Assembly: GCA_949361645.1 (NCBI GenBank)
Contig: OX442430.1
Coordinates: 3,271,856 to 3,335,855 of the forward strand
DNA: 64,000 nt
Source: Spongilla lacustris
Taxonomy: Eukaryota > Porifera > Demospongiae > Spongillida > Spongillidae
Direction: 5' to 3'
The notes below the pieces were generated by a model. The model saw nothing but the letters and a program-made list of their open reading frames with translations. It was not told the origin of the DNA and ran no database searches. Shown here in pieces: positions 1 through 11,198 of the stretch; position 1 is the first letter of the stretch; every line of letters begins with the position of its first letter. The position numbers and the translations under genes were made by a program.

Positions 1-287
1 TGGGCGTCAAAATAATGAGCTGCATCGAGTGTAGCGCTATGGAGAGGGAGGGAGGGGTATAAATAGCCTTTATGATTGTCTTCAATTATAGGCCTAACCG
101 AGGACAGGAGTCAAACATTGTTTGCACACCATGTGACAAGGGCAATTTGACCTTCAGCTATTCATGACCATGCATATTTCCGTAGGCAGGCTGTATTCAC
201 CATTACTTGCCTTACTCAAGTTTTATTTACTTTAAACATTGTAGGGAAATTATTTTGAGCACCTATTGGTCTATAAGTGAGAGGATT
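1..287. other. Unassigned flank
   Basis: AT-rich sequence with no supported gene, RNA or recognisable repeat. Confidence 0.4.
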
Positions 288-379
288 TGACAGGTTAACC
301 TGTTATGTTTTGACAGGCTAACCTGTTATGTTTTGACAGGTTAACCTGTTATGTTTTGACAGGTTAACCTGTCAATTTA
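288..379. repeat. 4 x 23 bp palindromic tandem repeat
   Basis: Four adjacent 23 bp units begin at 288, 311, 334 and 357. Each holds the 14 bp palindrome ACAGGTTAACCTGT (one C variant in unit 2), and the last extends to the 18 bp perfect palindrome TGACAGGTTAACCTGTCA. A plain satellite seed is the simplest reading; a multi-site dimeric protein-binding array is possible but has no other support. Confidence 0.95.
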
Positions 380-1302
380 GAGGGTTATTTTTGGTTTTTA
401 TAACCCGTTTTTAAAAAGGTACCAAGGATACTTTTTAGTGACAAAAAGCACCTTTCCCATTAAGGTAGACACCATCCATCCGGATCCGAATTAGTGCATC
501 TTTTGCCTTCATAAGTTGTCTGCTCTGCCGCGATACAGCTTCAAAGTGGGATAAGGCAAAGTGTTGTTTCCTTTTTGCACTGAAAGTTGTGTGCCAGCAG
601 CTCCTCGAGAAGCTATTTTTAACCCTTTGCATGAGGTAATCATGTGAGGTAATCTTAGTGAAAGTTGCCAGGCCAGGTTAACCGGGCGCTCGTCGATTAT
701 AGATTACTGTAAACGAAAACTAAATGTTACTTTTATTCTCGCCCCTACTCTAAGCATTAAAGCCTTACACACAGCCAATTCCATTCAGTTCCTAAGATGT
801 TGTATACGTGTACACTTTGATTAGTACTTGTGCATGTTTGCAGTTTATAGTTTTTCGTATGTTTTCATTGCTATATTTGATGGCTTTTTTTCTGCATTGT
901 TTCATTGCTATATCTTTTTGGGTAGTATGTAAACATAGCTGGTCACATTTCTTCATTGCTATATCTTATGACTTTATGGCTTGTACAGCTGCCTTTGCTG
1001 TATATTCAAGGAACAGACTACATTCAACAATCATGTAAACTATTGAACTGCTACATTTGTGTACTTGATGGCTTCTTGGGTTTAACTGCTTTAACTGTCA
1101 CTTTCTCAGCCTTGTCTTTTCGTTTGCTATACGATGTATGTCATTAAAAAGTTGGCACAATGAATATAATCTGAGCATAACTTATAACCGTTTTGTTATG
1201 TTATTACTTTGACAGTTTTGGTCTTTGTACATATGTCAGCATCTCTTTAGATAACACGGTAAAACACCGCGCACGTAATGTTTTGTACTTGGCATTTACT
1301 GC
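380..1302. other. No gene recognised
   Basis: Only short open frames of low-complexity composition are present. Neither strand shows a domain, and I see no splice-bounded exon. Confidence 0.4.
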
Positions 1303-1557
1303 TTATGCAGTATTGCTGATGTACCATTTCCAGTTGTCTTTCTGCAGACCACTATGGTAAGCCTTGTCCACTAGCATCCAAAGCCGCCCTGAAAACTCCA
1401 ACAGGGTCTCCTGCCTCTCCTGATAGGATGAATGAAGCTTACGCTGCAACTCGAGTTTGACTCCGCTGGGTGCAGACTGCTCTCTTAAGCACATCTTCAC
1501 ACCGTTATATTCTACCCCATAATGTAACGTACTTGTAGTACAATATGATCGGAACAT
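1303..1557 (-). pseudogene. Possible retroelement gag fragment
   Basis: An 84-residue frame contains LQRKLHSSYQERQETLLEFS followed by GRLWMLVDKAYH. This resembles the gag segment of Ty3/gypsy elements in which a Q-R/E-x-x-E-[ST]-L core precedes a helix ending in L-x-x-x-A-[YF]. No zinc knuckle, protease or LTR lies nearby, so it would be an isolated relic. A chance open frame is the alternative. Confidence 0.3.
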
Positions 1558-3025
1558 AATACATTGCCCGAACTTTTTATTGACATATACTGTATAACAT
1601 ATTCATTGATAACATAAATTGGTATTCTAATACCCCGGATGTATGATATTGAACACATTGCAATCATCCATTACACAATGACAATAAAATATGCAAGTTA
1701 CATGTATATGTTTAAAAAATTTTGCAATTGTAATAATATAGTTCATTTCAATACCTGCAAAAGAACCACCCCAAATTAAGATTTCTCTCTATATATACAT
1801 ACACCATAGCAGTGCTTATGATAAGGTTTGACTTTTGACCTGCCATTGTGTTAGGTCATGGCAATATTTGGTAGGACAGTTCATAGTTTTGGCAGGACAT
1901 GTTTTAATTGTACATGTACATGTATGATAATTCAAATACACGATTGAATTAAATCAGAATTTATATACCTCTACAAACAACTTGGAAACTACATGTATCT
2001 GTATCATTAATTATATTAATGTCAAAGTATGAGAAGTTATCACCTGTAGGTAAAGTGGTGTTGCACGTTTTATATGCTTGTGACATCATGTGGTTGCAAA
2101 ACCACAAATGAATAATTAAAACAATTAATTATTGTTACTGCCCTTTAGTAGGGAGGCTAGCTACTATTCTATACGCATTGAAAGCTTTTTTGCAAGAAGA
2201 CCATCAAACGCTACTATCGGTATCAGCCCCACGCGTGCCGGACATCTTGTAGTGCATGTGCACAATTGATCGGTCAAATGTCATAAATTGAATTGATCGG
2301 AAATTGTCCGATGTCTGGCCGTTATCATAAGCACTGCCATAGAATGTTCTAGATCATTCTGACCAATGGCCTAACAGCACATGACTGATTAGCACAGAAG
2401 GTGACACAGCTGTAACCAATGTTCCTTCAGCCAGAATACTGCACTGTAAGGCCCTGTGTATACATTCCAGTACTTACTCTGTTCTTGATAGGGCTTTGAA
2501 TTTTGTCAGATGGCATTGTTCACACCTAGAGCTTCAATGTGACCAAATGCATAGCATTTGTTTTTAAAGCAGCATACAATTGCAAACACATAGCCCAAAT
2601 GCATAATTAATCAATGCCAATTTATGAAACTTGTGCCGTTCACATTCAACATGTCACATCGGTATTTGTATCGAAAGATATGCCTTTTTCGTGTGCAGGT
2701 GTACATGTACATGTATGTGCTGCATCCATGTCACACCAATACGTTCAGTACAGCACCATTTGTGAATAGTCAATGATACACTGAGGAATAGATGCCTTCT
2801 ATAATCTCAGTTAGGATATCTTTAGTGTAGTTGCATTGTAAACCTAAACAAGTTGTTGCATGTATGCATGCTCAACTGCATGCATGCCAATCAACATTTC
2901 AGTGCTTTTATATTCTTTGACCAAAATACTGAGTTTGTTTAGGCTCTGGTATTTTCATGTACATGTACATGTACATTGTGTTCTTGTAACTAATACCTTA
3001 CCAGATAATGAAAAAAAGCACAGGA
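1558..3025. other. Non-coding, with dispersed repeat piece
   Basis: No gene is recognised. The segment at about 2297-2328, with core AAATTGTCCGATGTCTGGCC, is a diverged copy of one at 19890-19920. TACATG-type palindromic runs occur near 1911, 2701 and 2956. Confidence 0.5.
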
Positions 3026-3090
3026 TCAATCCATCTATTGTGAGCAAGAGTTGTGACTCAAGGTGACACGTTAATGGTTTACGAAATTTT
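3026..3090 (+). repeat. Dispersed repeat, TTAATGGTTTACGAAAT family
   Basis: ATCAATCCATCTATTGTGAG, the following AGAGTTGTGACT and TTAATGGTTTACGAAAT recur in the same order at 48012-48125. The last piece also occurs at 6248, and with changes near 43395. This is an interspersed element of unknown class. Confidence 0.6.
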
Positions 3091-3099
3091 GCTAACGGT

Positions 3100-5046
3100 T
3101 ACCATAAATGACATTCATTTATGTGGTACGCCTATCATAGCATGTTTTTGCAGCTATCATAACATGTTGTTACAAGAATGCATCATCAACCACAAAGTAA
3201 AGCTATACACATGCAATCCACATGCAAAAGCTCATTTTTTAAAAGCATCAATCATTTCATCATCTGACTCCATTTCATCATCCGGTTCTGAGCTAGATGT
3301 GCTGCACAGAGATAGCCTGCGTTTGCAGCTCCCTTTCCACCTAAGGATGGATGGTGTGGGATCAAAGTCTGCAATTTCAGGACTGTGCAGCTGTATAGTC
3401 ATCAAATCAGTGACCATGGTGTCTCTTAGCCTGCACCTCCAGTCTGACTTGATGACTTTAGTCAGGCTGAATCCTCGCTCACAGTCTGCACTGCTGGCAG
3501 GCAAAGACAGTAGCAGATCAACCAGCTGGAGCACATTTGGACAAGAATCTTGGGCATTCTTGAACACATCTACCCACTCTGGCTCCTTAGGTGGAACTTT
3601 AGCCTTTAGAGAGAATGTACCAGTTCAATACTTAAGCCTTTACACGTGAGCTGAACCTACACTACATCCTTGAGCAAATCCCATTCTGTTAGTACAACAC
3701 TGGCATCCACACCACATTTCTCAAGAATGGGTCCAAAGTGCCTTTGCAAGAGGGCTACATCTTGATTTCCAAATGCTACTCTTCAGATGATTACTGACAC
3801 CACTCTTGCATCCAGTCATTACAGATGCACCATCACTGCCAAATCCAACCAGCTTGGTGAAGATAGTCAGTTTTGTCATCTGGAGACCCTTCTCCAATGC
3901 CAGCACAATGGCATTTAATATGTGATGAGCTATACCTCGAGTGATATTCACATAGGCAAGAAAGTGGACAGAAACCACTCCTTTCACAGCCTGCCTATGT
4001 ATATAAGCCAGTAAAAGAATTTGAGCAAGCAAAGTACTAGTGTACCTTACATGTATATAGATAATTTCTGCATCAGTAATAGACGAGTCAGTGGTGCCAT
4101 CCACCATGACAGAGAAGAAGTTGTTTGACTGAAGCTTTTGCTGCAAACCCACCCGCTGCTCTTCTGCAATATAGTGGATGAATTCACAGCACTTCTTATC
4201 AGTCCTATATAATGCTCCAACGTCAAGACCCTTCTTCTCATCCAGAGCACACATCCACTCCATGTCAGTGAATGGCCTACCAGCCTTGGCAATGGCATGG
4301 GCATTTCGAAATAGCACAGCCAATCGAGACATCACTGACTGTTCAGCTCTTGGAGTATGCCCACTCAGTATGTGCATGCAGGAGCTATGCTGGCTGCTAC
4401 AGTTTTTAGATAACATTGGCATGATATATGGGACACAACTACCTGTGTACATGTACCTTTCAGCATGTTTTGCTAGTGAATGTGTATGAAAGCTGGTGCT
4501 ACCATCAACGAACTGGCCTGTTGTTCCATCCTGTGATGTGCATATCATACAAAACATCTTGCCTTCTTCAAAGCACAACCATGGAAAGGCAGTCAACCAT
4601 TGATCCCTATACTGGCGAGCAGGTTCACACATGCTGGTAGTAGCAGGCTCATCCAGACACCAAAAATAGTGTGCAAAGTAATATACTTGCTTATATGTAC
4701 TAACCCTGCATTGAGAGAGCAGCGCATACACCCCATTGTTTTATAGTTCGTTTACAATGGAGCCCTCATGTCGTCTTAAGCGGCTGCTATCGCTACATGT
4801 GCGGTGGCTATTGCCCAATTATTTTGCACAGACTCAAACAAAGACACATTGTGCGCTCGCTTCCTATCACGTGTTAAACGAGCGCGCGCGTAGGGGACAT
4901 TGTCCCATTTCACATAAAATACACTATCCACTTTACACACTCGCGCTATTGATCGCAGTAGCTGTTGTCACAATTGTGGGATGACGTTTTTACAATAACT
5001 TAATTACCGCAAAACGTCATCAATAATATGAATGTCATTTATGGTA
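3100..5046 (-). mobile_element. Deleted hAT-type element, candidate inverted repeats
   Basis: The 19 bp TACCATAAATGACATTCAT at 3100-3118 recurs inverted at 5028-5046 and brackets the hAT reading frames. No 8 bp target duplication is visible next to these repeats, so they may be internal to the true ends or coincidental. Confidence 0.4.
3232..4731 (-). pseudogene. hAT transposase relic (ZNF862/TTF-like), internally deleted
   Basis: Reading right to left, the N-terminal part (4731-3721) holds a TTF-type zinc-finger region (FPWLCFEEGKMFCMIC, then H-x-x-A-K-H). The first catalytic-Asp region follows (VMVDGTTDSS), then GFGSDGASVMTG around the second Asp. After a frame break, 3567-3232 encodes the hAT C-terminal dimerisation segment (SSADCERGFSLTKVIKS) and an acidic tail. 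The several hundred residues that normally separate SDGASVMTG from the dimerisation segment are missing, so the catalytic core is gone and the copy cannot be active. Family assignment rests on motif order. Confidence 0.85.
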
Positions 5047-5119
5047 TCTGTTAAGTCGACCCCTGCCAACTTCTCATATATGTTGGTCTTGATATGAAAG
5101 TGACTTGTACCATTTATCA

Positions 5120-5139
5120 GGACCCACGGTAGTGGGTCC
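5120..5139. repeat. Conserved 8 bp stem, 4 nt loop hairpin
   Basis: GGACCCAC pairs perfectly with GTGGGTCC around a GGTA loop. The copy at 62256-62275 has GAACCTAC/GTAGGTTC, in which two stem pairs changed on both arms. The copy near 46620 keeps part of the stem. Confidence 0.85.
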
Positions 5140-5760
5140 TATGTAGGATTGCCTTCGTGGGCGTGGTTTTCGATCGAGAGTTTTAAAACGGTAACAAAGC
5201 GTTGCCTTTACTCGCCAGCTCGCATATAATCCATCACAAACATGACAGATATGCACATATAACGTGAGCTTCGCTAGACAGTGTCATTTACATGTACGTG
5301 GAGTGACAAGTCGGTACCCATCACCTCCTTCCGTTCGTCACGTATAACTCTCGACAGGAACGTCGTACGAAGACGAGATTAGCTTCAAAAAGTTGCATTT
5401 TAACTCCAAACGTATCTTTTCATGCAGATAAGATGCACAATTGTAAGCTAGTGATAATATGCCGTGAAATAACTCAAGCAGGTGCAATTCATTATCGATA
5501 AATATTCTCAGTTGCCTAGCAGTATGCAATATGACGCCACACACGCGTCTTAATTTACTGTTGCCAGGCTATGCACGCAGCTGCAGACACGTTTACAGCA
5601 GGCAGTTCTAATTCAAGCAAAGGTGACCAAGCCAATAAAAACGGCTCGTTAACAAAGAGAACTCTGAGTTTAAGATATCCGAAGAATAAAAAGAGGCCTA
5701 TATTAAAACGAGCGGGGGGAGGGCTGTCCGCCTTCGCCCGATTCAACGAGCGAGGGGGCT

Positions 5761-5865
5761 GGGGGGGGGGGGGGGGGGCTGTCCGCATAAAACTGCGTGC
5801 AAAAAAAAACAAAGTATTTTTGCAAACCTCCCCCCCCCCCCCCCCCCCCTGTATCCGCCCCTGGG
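5761..5865. repeat. G18 and C20 runs plus hAT-like terminal sequence
   Basis: Eighteen Gs (5761-5778) and twenty Cs (5830-5849) lie 51 bp apart and can form a hairpin. Read from the minus strand, the right edge is CAGGGGCGGATACAGGGG. That resembles hAT-type terminal repeats in many animal genomes, so a small insertion may lie here. Only one end is clear. Confidence 0.6.
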
Positions 5866-5938
5866 AATGTAAGCATTGCAACGAATACACTAAGCCATAT
5901 ATTACTGAACACTCCTGGCAGAGAAAAAAAATTAGGGG

Positions 5939-6236
5939 AACAAGTAAATCAAAAACTTCTCTATCGAGAAAGTGATTGGTGGGATGTAGGATTGGTGGTG
6001 CAAAAAGCAAGGAAACAAGGTACGGTATGTTAAAGTGAGGTTTGGTAAGATCCTACAACTATAACAGTCCTACATTTGCAAATAGGCTTCTTCGTTTGCA
6101 AATTCAGGACTGTGAATTGTAGGATCTTACCAAACCTCACTTTAACATACCGTACCTTGTTTCCTTGCTTTTTGCACCACCAATCCTGCATCCCACCAAT
6201 CACTTTCTCGATAGAGAAGTTTTTGATTTACTTGTT
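5939..6236. repeat. 298 bp foldback (snapback) repeat
   Basis: Two arms of about 145 bp, from AACAAGTAAATCAAAAACTT to its complement, meet near 6090. The arms share TTTGCACCACCAATC and TAAAGTGAGGTTTGGTA in inverted orientation. A second copy is at 45718-45968. No coding capacity. Confidence 0.95.
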
Positions 6237-6245
6237 GAGTTAATA

Positions 6246-6560
6246 ACGTTAATGGTTTACGAAATACATGCCACTGAATAATTAATTGTTGCAACTTGGC
6301 ACACTCATATCTTGGCTGCAATACTATTGACAGCAGTGTTTTTGGCATCACATTGAAGGCCATGATCAGTAGAACTGATCTATGTGATTATTTCGGGGTG
6401 CGGGTAAAGGGTAAAATTTTTAGCAACATCAAAGGATCATTTTGAAATATAGAGGTGTCTACCACAAGTTGTTTTTTTTTTTTACAGAACTGAAGGGACT
6501 ATCAATGGCAATATTTTTCAGGAAAGATTGATTACCTCTGAGAACCACACTAGACATACC
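6246..6560 (+). repeat. Dispersed repeat copy
   Basis: TTAATGGTTTACGAAATACA and the later blocks CATTGAAGGCCAT and CTGAAGGGACTATCAATG follow the same order as at 48105-48370. The copies are diverged and no reading frame is shared. Confidence 0.65.
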
Positions 6561-6565
6561 GGAGG

Positions 6566-7620
6566 TCAGCATCTACTTCTGAACAGAGCACATTTGCTTT
6601 AATTCAATTATATCTTGTAAACAAAACAATGCACCATAGTAAACAACTACTGGTCAGGTTGGATGTTCAAGGCTGTAACTCCTCTATACTTTTTAGCTAA
6701 GCTACGAAATTTATTTTGTATGTACCCAATACAGGTGAATACTTATAGTGTTGTGTTGAGCTCTTAAGTCTCACTCGCTGTGGAGATCGGTAGGAAAGTA
6801 TTGCTTTTCAGAGGGAGGCGGGGTCTTCGCATGAATTCGGACAAATTACTGTGACTTAAGGATTAAAATTGACTTTTCCTAAATGAGAGGTCTCTGGGGT
6901 ATCCATATAATTTATAATAATTTTTTGGCAGCTTGCTATCGGCATTAAACAATCCATGAAATATTTAAAATCTTAACATTTAAAACCATTTTTCACCCGT
7001 TTTGAGGATTTCTCCGTATATCATAATAAAAATATAGCAAAGAATCATAGTATTTGCGTTTATAAGCACTGTACGTAACTTTTAAAAGCATTTCTACATG
7101 TAGAATACTTGATAGAATAAGTACAAATGCAAATATCATGATTATGTGCTACACGTTTACTACCATATACGGAGAAATCCTAAAAACGGGTGAAAAATGG
7201 CTTTAAATGTTAAGATTTTTAACATTTCATGAATTGTTTAATGCCGATAGCAAGCTGCCAAAAAATTATTATAAATTATATGGATACCCCAGACACCTCT
7301 CATTTAGAAAAAGTCAATTTTAATTCTTAAGTCAAACTAATATGTCCGAATTCATACGAAGACCCCGCCTCCCTCTGAAAAGCGATACTTTCCTACCGAT
7401 CTCCACAGCGAGTGAGACTTAAGAGCTCAACACAACACTATAGGTACTCACCTGTATTGGGTACATACAAAAATAATTTGGTATCTTAACTACAAAGTAT
7501 ACAAGAGTTATAGCCTTGAACATCCAACCTGACCAGCAGTTGTTTATTATGGTGCATTGTTTTGTTTACAAGTTATAATTGAATTAAAGCAAATGTATTC
7601 TGTTCCGAAGTAGATGCTGA
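6566..7620. mobile_element. 1.06 kb near-perfect palindrome (foldback element)
   Basis: TCAGCATCTACTTC at the left edge is mirrored at the right edge. Blocks such as GAGCTCTTAAGTCTCACTCG and GGCAGCTTGCTATCGGCATT recur inverted at matching distances. Each arm is about 500 bp, with a poorly matched centre near 7095. A partial single-arm copy lies at 15858-15972, so this is a dispersed family. No ORF of note. Confidence 0.95.
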
Positions 7621-8227
7621 ATCTAAAAATGTAATTGGCATGATATAATTATATACCATTCATGAGATAAAATCAAAAATGTGCATTATTGCATTTTTCC
7701 CCTCTTTCGGTGAACACCACTGTAATAGAAAAGGGTAATTTATTATCTCTGTCCGAGCATCCGCCCCTTCTTTTTATGTCCCAACAGTACTGGTGACAGC
7801 ATTTCTACCAATGCCAGGCATTTCTGCATCGCTCTCAACGACAGAAATGCTTTTTTATTTTGCAGAGGCTAACCATCGTACATGTACCACCCACTCTGAA
7901 TCGCTTCGCTTAGTCTGCCTTGAGTTAATTCGATGCGCGTACCTCCTGTGTCCCATATTGTTTAATTTGCTTATATGGCTCTCCTTACAGATCTTTGTAA
8001 CAGTTTCTATCTTGAAAGTAAGCTTCCTGCTCTTTCCTCAACCTTATACCTGACTTTGATGGTAACTGCGGCATTATTTGTGAATGAAAAAGTAAACAAA
8101 GCCTAAACATTGCTTTTTCTAAAAGAGATAAAGATTTGAATGTCTCAAATGTTTAGATGAAAGCCTACTGAAGCTAAAGAAAATCAGCATTACCGTTCGA
8201 ATTTATGTCGATACGAGCGGCGTAAAG
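7621..8227. other. No gene recognised
   Basis: Short hydrophobic open frames only (for example 7793-8053 plus). No family is recognised. Confidence 0.35.
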
Positions 8228-8267
8228 TCATCCTTAATTCAGGATTTCCATCCTGAATTAAGGATGA
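8228..8267. repeat. Perfect hairpin, 18 bp arms
   Basis: TCATCCTTAATTCAGGAT and its exact complement flank a 4 nt TTCC loop. No U-tract or gene end gives it a terminator role. Confidence 0.95.
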
Positions 8268-8399
8268 AAATGGATTAATTTAAAGGTTAAAGGGAGGTGA
8301 TTCAGCTTATCCTTGTAATTTTTATAGGATATGAGGGATACAGCTGCTCTTGTGTCTAGCTCCATTTACATCTTTCGACCTTCCACCATGATGATCTTG

Positions 8400-9249
8400 T
8401 AGAAAGGTTTCACTGTTCCCAGGCTGTGTATTCGCATATTCTGCAACCTGCCCCCAGTTCAGTTGGTAATCTTCCTCAGATTGGGTCTCTTGTACAGCGT
8501 GTAGCTTTCTTTTATCATAAGATTTGGTCGACTGTGTCTGTGAAAGGTCATTATGACCGCCAACTCCTTGATAAATCTTGCTGCGGCAGACATGATCTAT
8601 GTGGCCCTTAATCTACACTGGGTATCCTTGAACTTCACTTGCTACGTTGGTGTCTTCCGCCACACCCTGAACATGATAGTCCACCGCTCTGAAATACATG
8701 TACATGGACATCCTCAAGGGGTTTCCAGCATGAGGTATCATGAAATTGTGCTGCATCCTTGCCTGCTTGTTCAGCTGCCTCTGCCATTTTTAGCGTTTTG
8801 TCAAGTAAAGTTTTTTTTCATTAGAAGTCGTTTTTGCACACCTTCATCGCAAATTCCGCAAACCAGTCAGTCCTGTAAAACGTCATTTAGTCCAGCGCCA
8901 AAAACACAATGTTCAGACAATTGTTGTAGTTCTGCTGCGTATTAATTGATGGGTTCACCTTATTTTTGGTCACGCTTTTGGAACCGAAACCACTCTGCAA
9001 TCCGCAGAGGTTTGGGAACCATGTGTCGTGTAAGTAGCATCACAAGTTCATTGTACTCTTTGTCCACAGGTTTGTCTGGAGCGGTGAGGGATCGCAAAAG
9101 TGTAAACGTTTTCCTGCCAGTGCAGCATCTTTCTGTAAGGAGTCATCTATCTTGTTAGCCTTAAAGTAGTGCTCGAGCCGTTCAACATAACTTCTCCTAT
9201 TGTCTATGCTCACGTCGAATTCCTCAATTCTCCCAAAACTAAAGGCCAT
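8400..9249 (-). pseudogene. Ty3/gypsy gag relic
   Basis: The frame starting at 9249 reads FGRIEEFDVSIDNRRSYVER then LEHYFKANKIDD, the N-terminal gag signature of K02A2.6-type gypsy elements. After a frame change, translation continues with LLRSLTAPDKPVDKEYNELV and VPKPLRIAEWF, then DVLQD-LVCGICDEGVQKRLL. Near 8600-8690 there are remnants of two zinc knuckles (CSGCGGRHQ; KGHIDHVCRSK). Gag would bind element RNA and form particles. Several stops and frameshifts make it inactive. Neither pol nor LTRs are found next to it. Confidence 0.85.
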
Positions 9250-9299
9250 CGTTGCTTACTTGTTTTATCCACCCTCGTCGCCAGTTGTGAAATACTACC

Positions 9300-9775
9300 A
9301 GGATTGACCAAGATTTTCAATATAGCAGCAAAAGGGCAAAAATCTCACGCATAGATATGCAGTATTCCCAATTACACAATATGAATACATCACACCTTCC
9401 ATCCCACAGTACATTTACAAGTGCCTATGTAACATTATATCCAAATGTTTCCATGTGTTTCTGTGCATTTTTGTGCATGTACATGTACATGTATGTAGGT
9501 GTGTGTGATTTGTCTACAGTGTATATGTATGTGTGTATGTGTGTGTGTGTTTCAAAATAAGCGTTGTTTATTTTACTATACATGTAGGCCAGACATGCAA
9601 CTGAAGATGAGATATGTCTGATACACAGGTGAGCCACTGCATATGTGATACACAAGTCATCACGGATAGTACCATAGCAATACATATGATGGTCAATGCA
9701 TATGATTCATCTACATGTACATGCAGTGTATATGGTACATAGATGAACCACATTACAAGTAGTAATGGACATGTG
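9300..9775. other. Non-coding with TG/TATG microsatellite
   Basis: TACATG-type palindromic runs lie near 9476-9495 and a degenerate TG/TATG tract at about 9500-9552. No gene is supported. Confidence 0.6.
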
Positions 9776-10065
9776 CAGTGCCGTCCACCCACAAGTTCAC
9801 ACTCGCACACGAGTGTATTGCGTGTCGCGCGTGAGTGCAATTAGCCCTCGATACGAGCGCTATTGCGAGCGTCACTCAAATATCGATTTATGGCATTGCT
9901 ACAGATGATTACGTTAGTTTCAAGCGATTAATAGTAAATGTTTTTGTTCCAGCTGTTTTGCATTGAGTTAAGGCGCGCGAGTCATTATTGCACTCGATCG
10001 AGTAACGCGCGAGTCACTCGCGTGTCAAGCGCGCGCGAGTGTGAACTTGTGGGTGGACGGCACTG
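9776..10065 (+). mobile_element. TA-MITE copy a, complete
   Basis: The terminal repeats start CAGTGCCGTCCACCCACAAG and are perfectly inverted at the right end. The subterminal zones are dense in GCGAGT/ACTCGC and CpG. The right flank is TA; the left flank is TG and presumably mutated. There is no ORF. TA flanks and CAGTG ends suggest mobilisation by a Tc1/mariner-type transposase. Confidence 0.95.
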
Positions 10066-10139
10066 TATATGTACAATGTGTATGTTGTCCACACACATTT
10101 CTGTACAAGTTTAATTATTCAGTTGTTGCTCTTATGCAG

Positions 10140-10236
10140 CAAGGACCTCTTCAGCGAACTCAAAGAAACTCTAAATCAATCATGGGAAGAACTACGTGCA
10201 ATGAGCCACCTGTATGAAGCTCTCTATATTAATAAG
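10140..10236 (+). CDS. Candidate internal host exon
   Basis: An open 97 bp segment lies between a good acceptor (pyrimidine-rich, ending TTATGCAG) and a good donor (AAG then GTAACA). It encodes KDLFSELKETLNQSWEELR and LYEALYINK, likely helical and unlike the nearby transposon proteins. I recognise no family and no partner exon in the window, so this is a splice-signal-based guess. Confidence 0.35.
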
Positions 10237-10666
10237 GTAACATGCTCCAAATGGTTAAAATGCTACATCTCACGGAGGACTTGAACACCATTTTATACAA
10301 AGTCTCTCAAACCACATTTTTAAATGTTAGTTATTGTAGTGTACTCATCGTCCTTTAAAGTATTTAGCACTAAATTTAGTACTGTAAAAGTTGTCAAAGC
10401 TAGCAAAGATGTTTGCCCATATTAATTAAGCCAAGCCGACCATCTAGCCCAAGCAATTATATTGTGGGCTATAGGTAGCAGTGGTACACGTGCAGAGTAA
10501 ACAATGGAAATGTTTAGCATCTGGGCACAAGCTCTCAATGCCTTCACATATGGCTAGGCCATCTGTGAACTGCAATAGTGACTGGTCAAAAATGATAGTT
10601 CTGTAGAGGAAGTACATTGAGCCATGTTGATGTCTTTCCTTTCAATGATCTTCGAAGTGCTGTTTG

Positions 10667-10819
10667 TTAATCAGGGCTAAAGGTAGGGTTCATAATCAGT
10701 ATGTAGTCATCTTCCTTAGCTTTGGCCTTCATTTTCCTGGCAGTATTTAGTGCCTCCAAATACTGCTTATGTTGAAAATCAATCATGCCCTTGATGACAT
10801 CACTCACTGCGGCAGTGCC
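10667..10819 (-). CDS. Candidate terminal host exon
   Basis: After the acceptor AAACAG, about 50 codons (TAAVSDVIKGMIDFQHKQYL, then KMKAKAKEDDYILIMNPTF) run to a stop. The composition is lysine-rich and helical, without transposon motifs. Family unknown; it could be a chance frame. Confidence 0.3.
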   Translation of the reverse strand, partial: GTAAVSDVIKGMIDFQHKQYLEALNTARKMKAKAKEDDYILIMNPTFSPD

Positions 10820-11198
10820 CTGTTTACATGTCTTGTACGTGTATGTATGCAATGCACTTTCGGTTGGATCATAACCAGCAGCAACTGAAATAGTTGTTTC
10901 TCCTCATCAGTTTATTAGTGACAGAAAGAACTGTTCTGTGATGACATGCTGTGTTAAAATGTCTCAGCACAATCAGGAACCACGTTCTGAACAAACTCCC
11001 ATTCACACTGTGCACAGTGATTTGGTCATAGCACAAAATGCCACTTGAGGTGCCCTGACTGCTGCCTTGGGTACTTTGGTGATACACTCTCAGAGTTCTT
11101 AAGGCAAGGGTAAAATGGCAATGATTGCATTCAATTGTTTTTATGAACTGATATACTACAGTGGGTTTAGGGGAATCTACTATCGTGGATAAGATAGA

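Larger units (their letters stand above)
5064..5940 (+). repeat. Dispersed repeat unit with hairpin and poly-G/poly-C tracts
   Basis: Most of this stretch is matched by the reverse complement of 45969-46650: the hairpin at 5120-5139, the segment after the CGTATAACTC motif, a block encoding NGSLTKRTLSLRYPK in one frame, and the end at GAGAAAAAAAATTAGGGG. The other copy lacks the poly-G/poly-C part. A third, more distant hairpin copy lies at 62250-62300. Both long copies end at a foldback. The class is unknown; a short interspersed element with a structured end fits but is unproven. Confidence 0.75.

Noticed and set aside
288..379. CRISPR-like array
   Set aside because: Units are contiguous with no unique spacers, and the genome is animal.
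3053..3649. 198-codon plus-strand frame
   Set aside because: Overlaps the hAT dimerisation segment on the minus strand, which has real motifs; the plus frame does not.
5555..6033. Overlapping open frames with poly-Gly/poly-Pro on both strands
   Set aside because: They are translations of the G18 and C20 homopolymers and the foldback; no conserved domain.
8228..8267. Rho-independent terminator
   Set aside because: Eukaryotic context, no U-tract, no adjacent gene.
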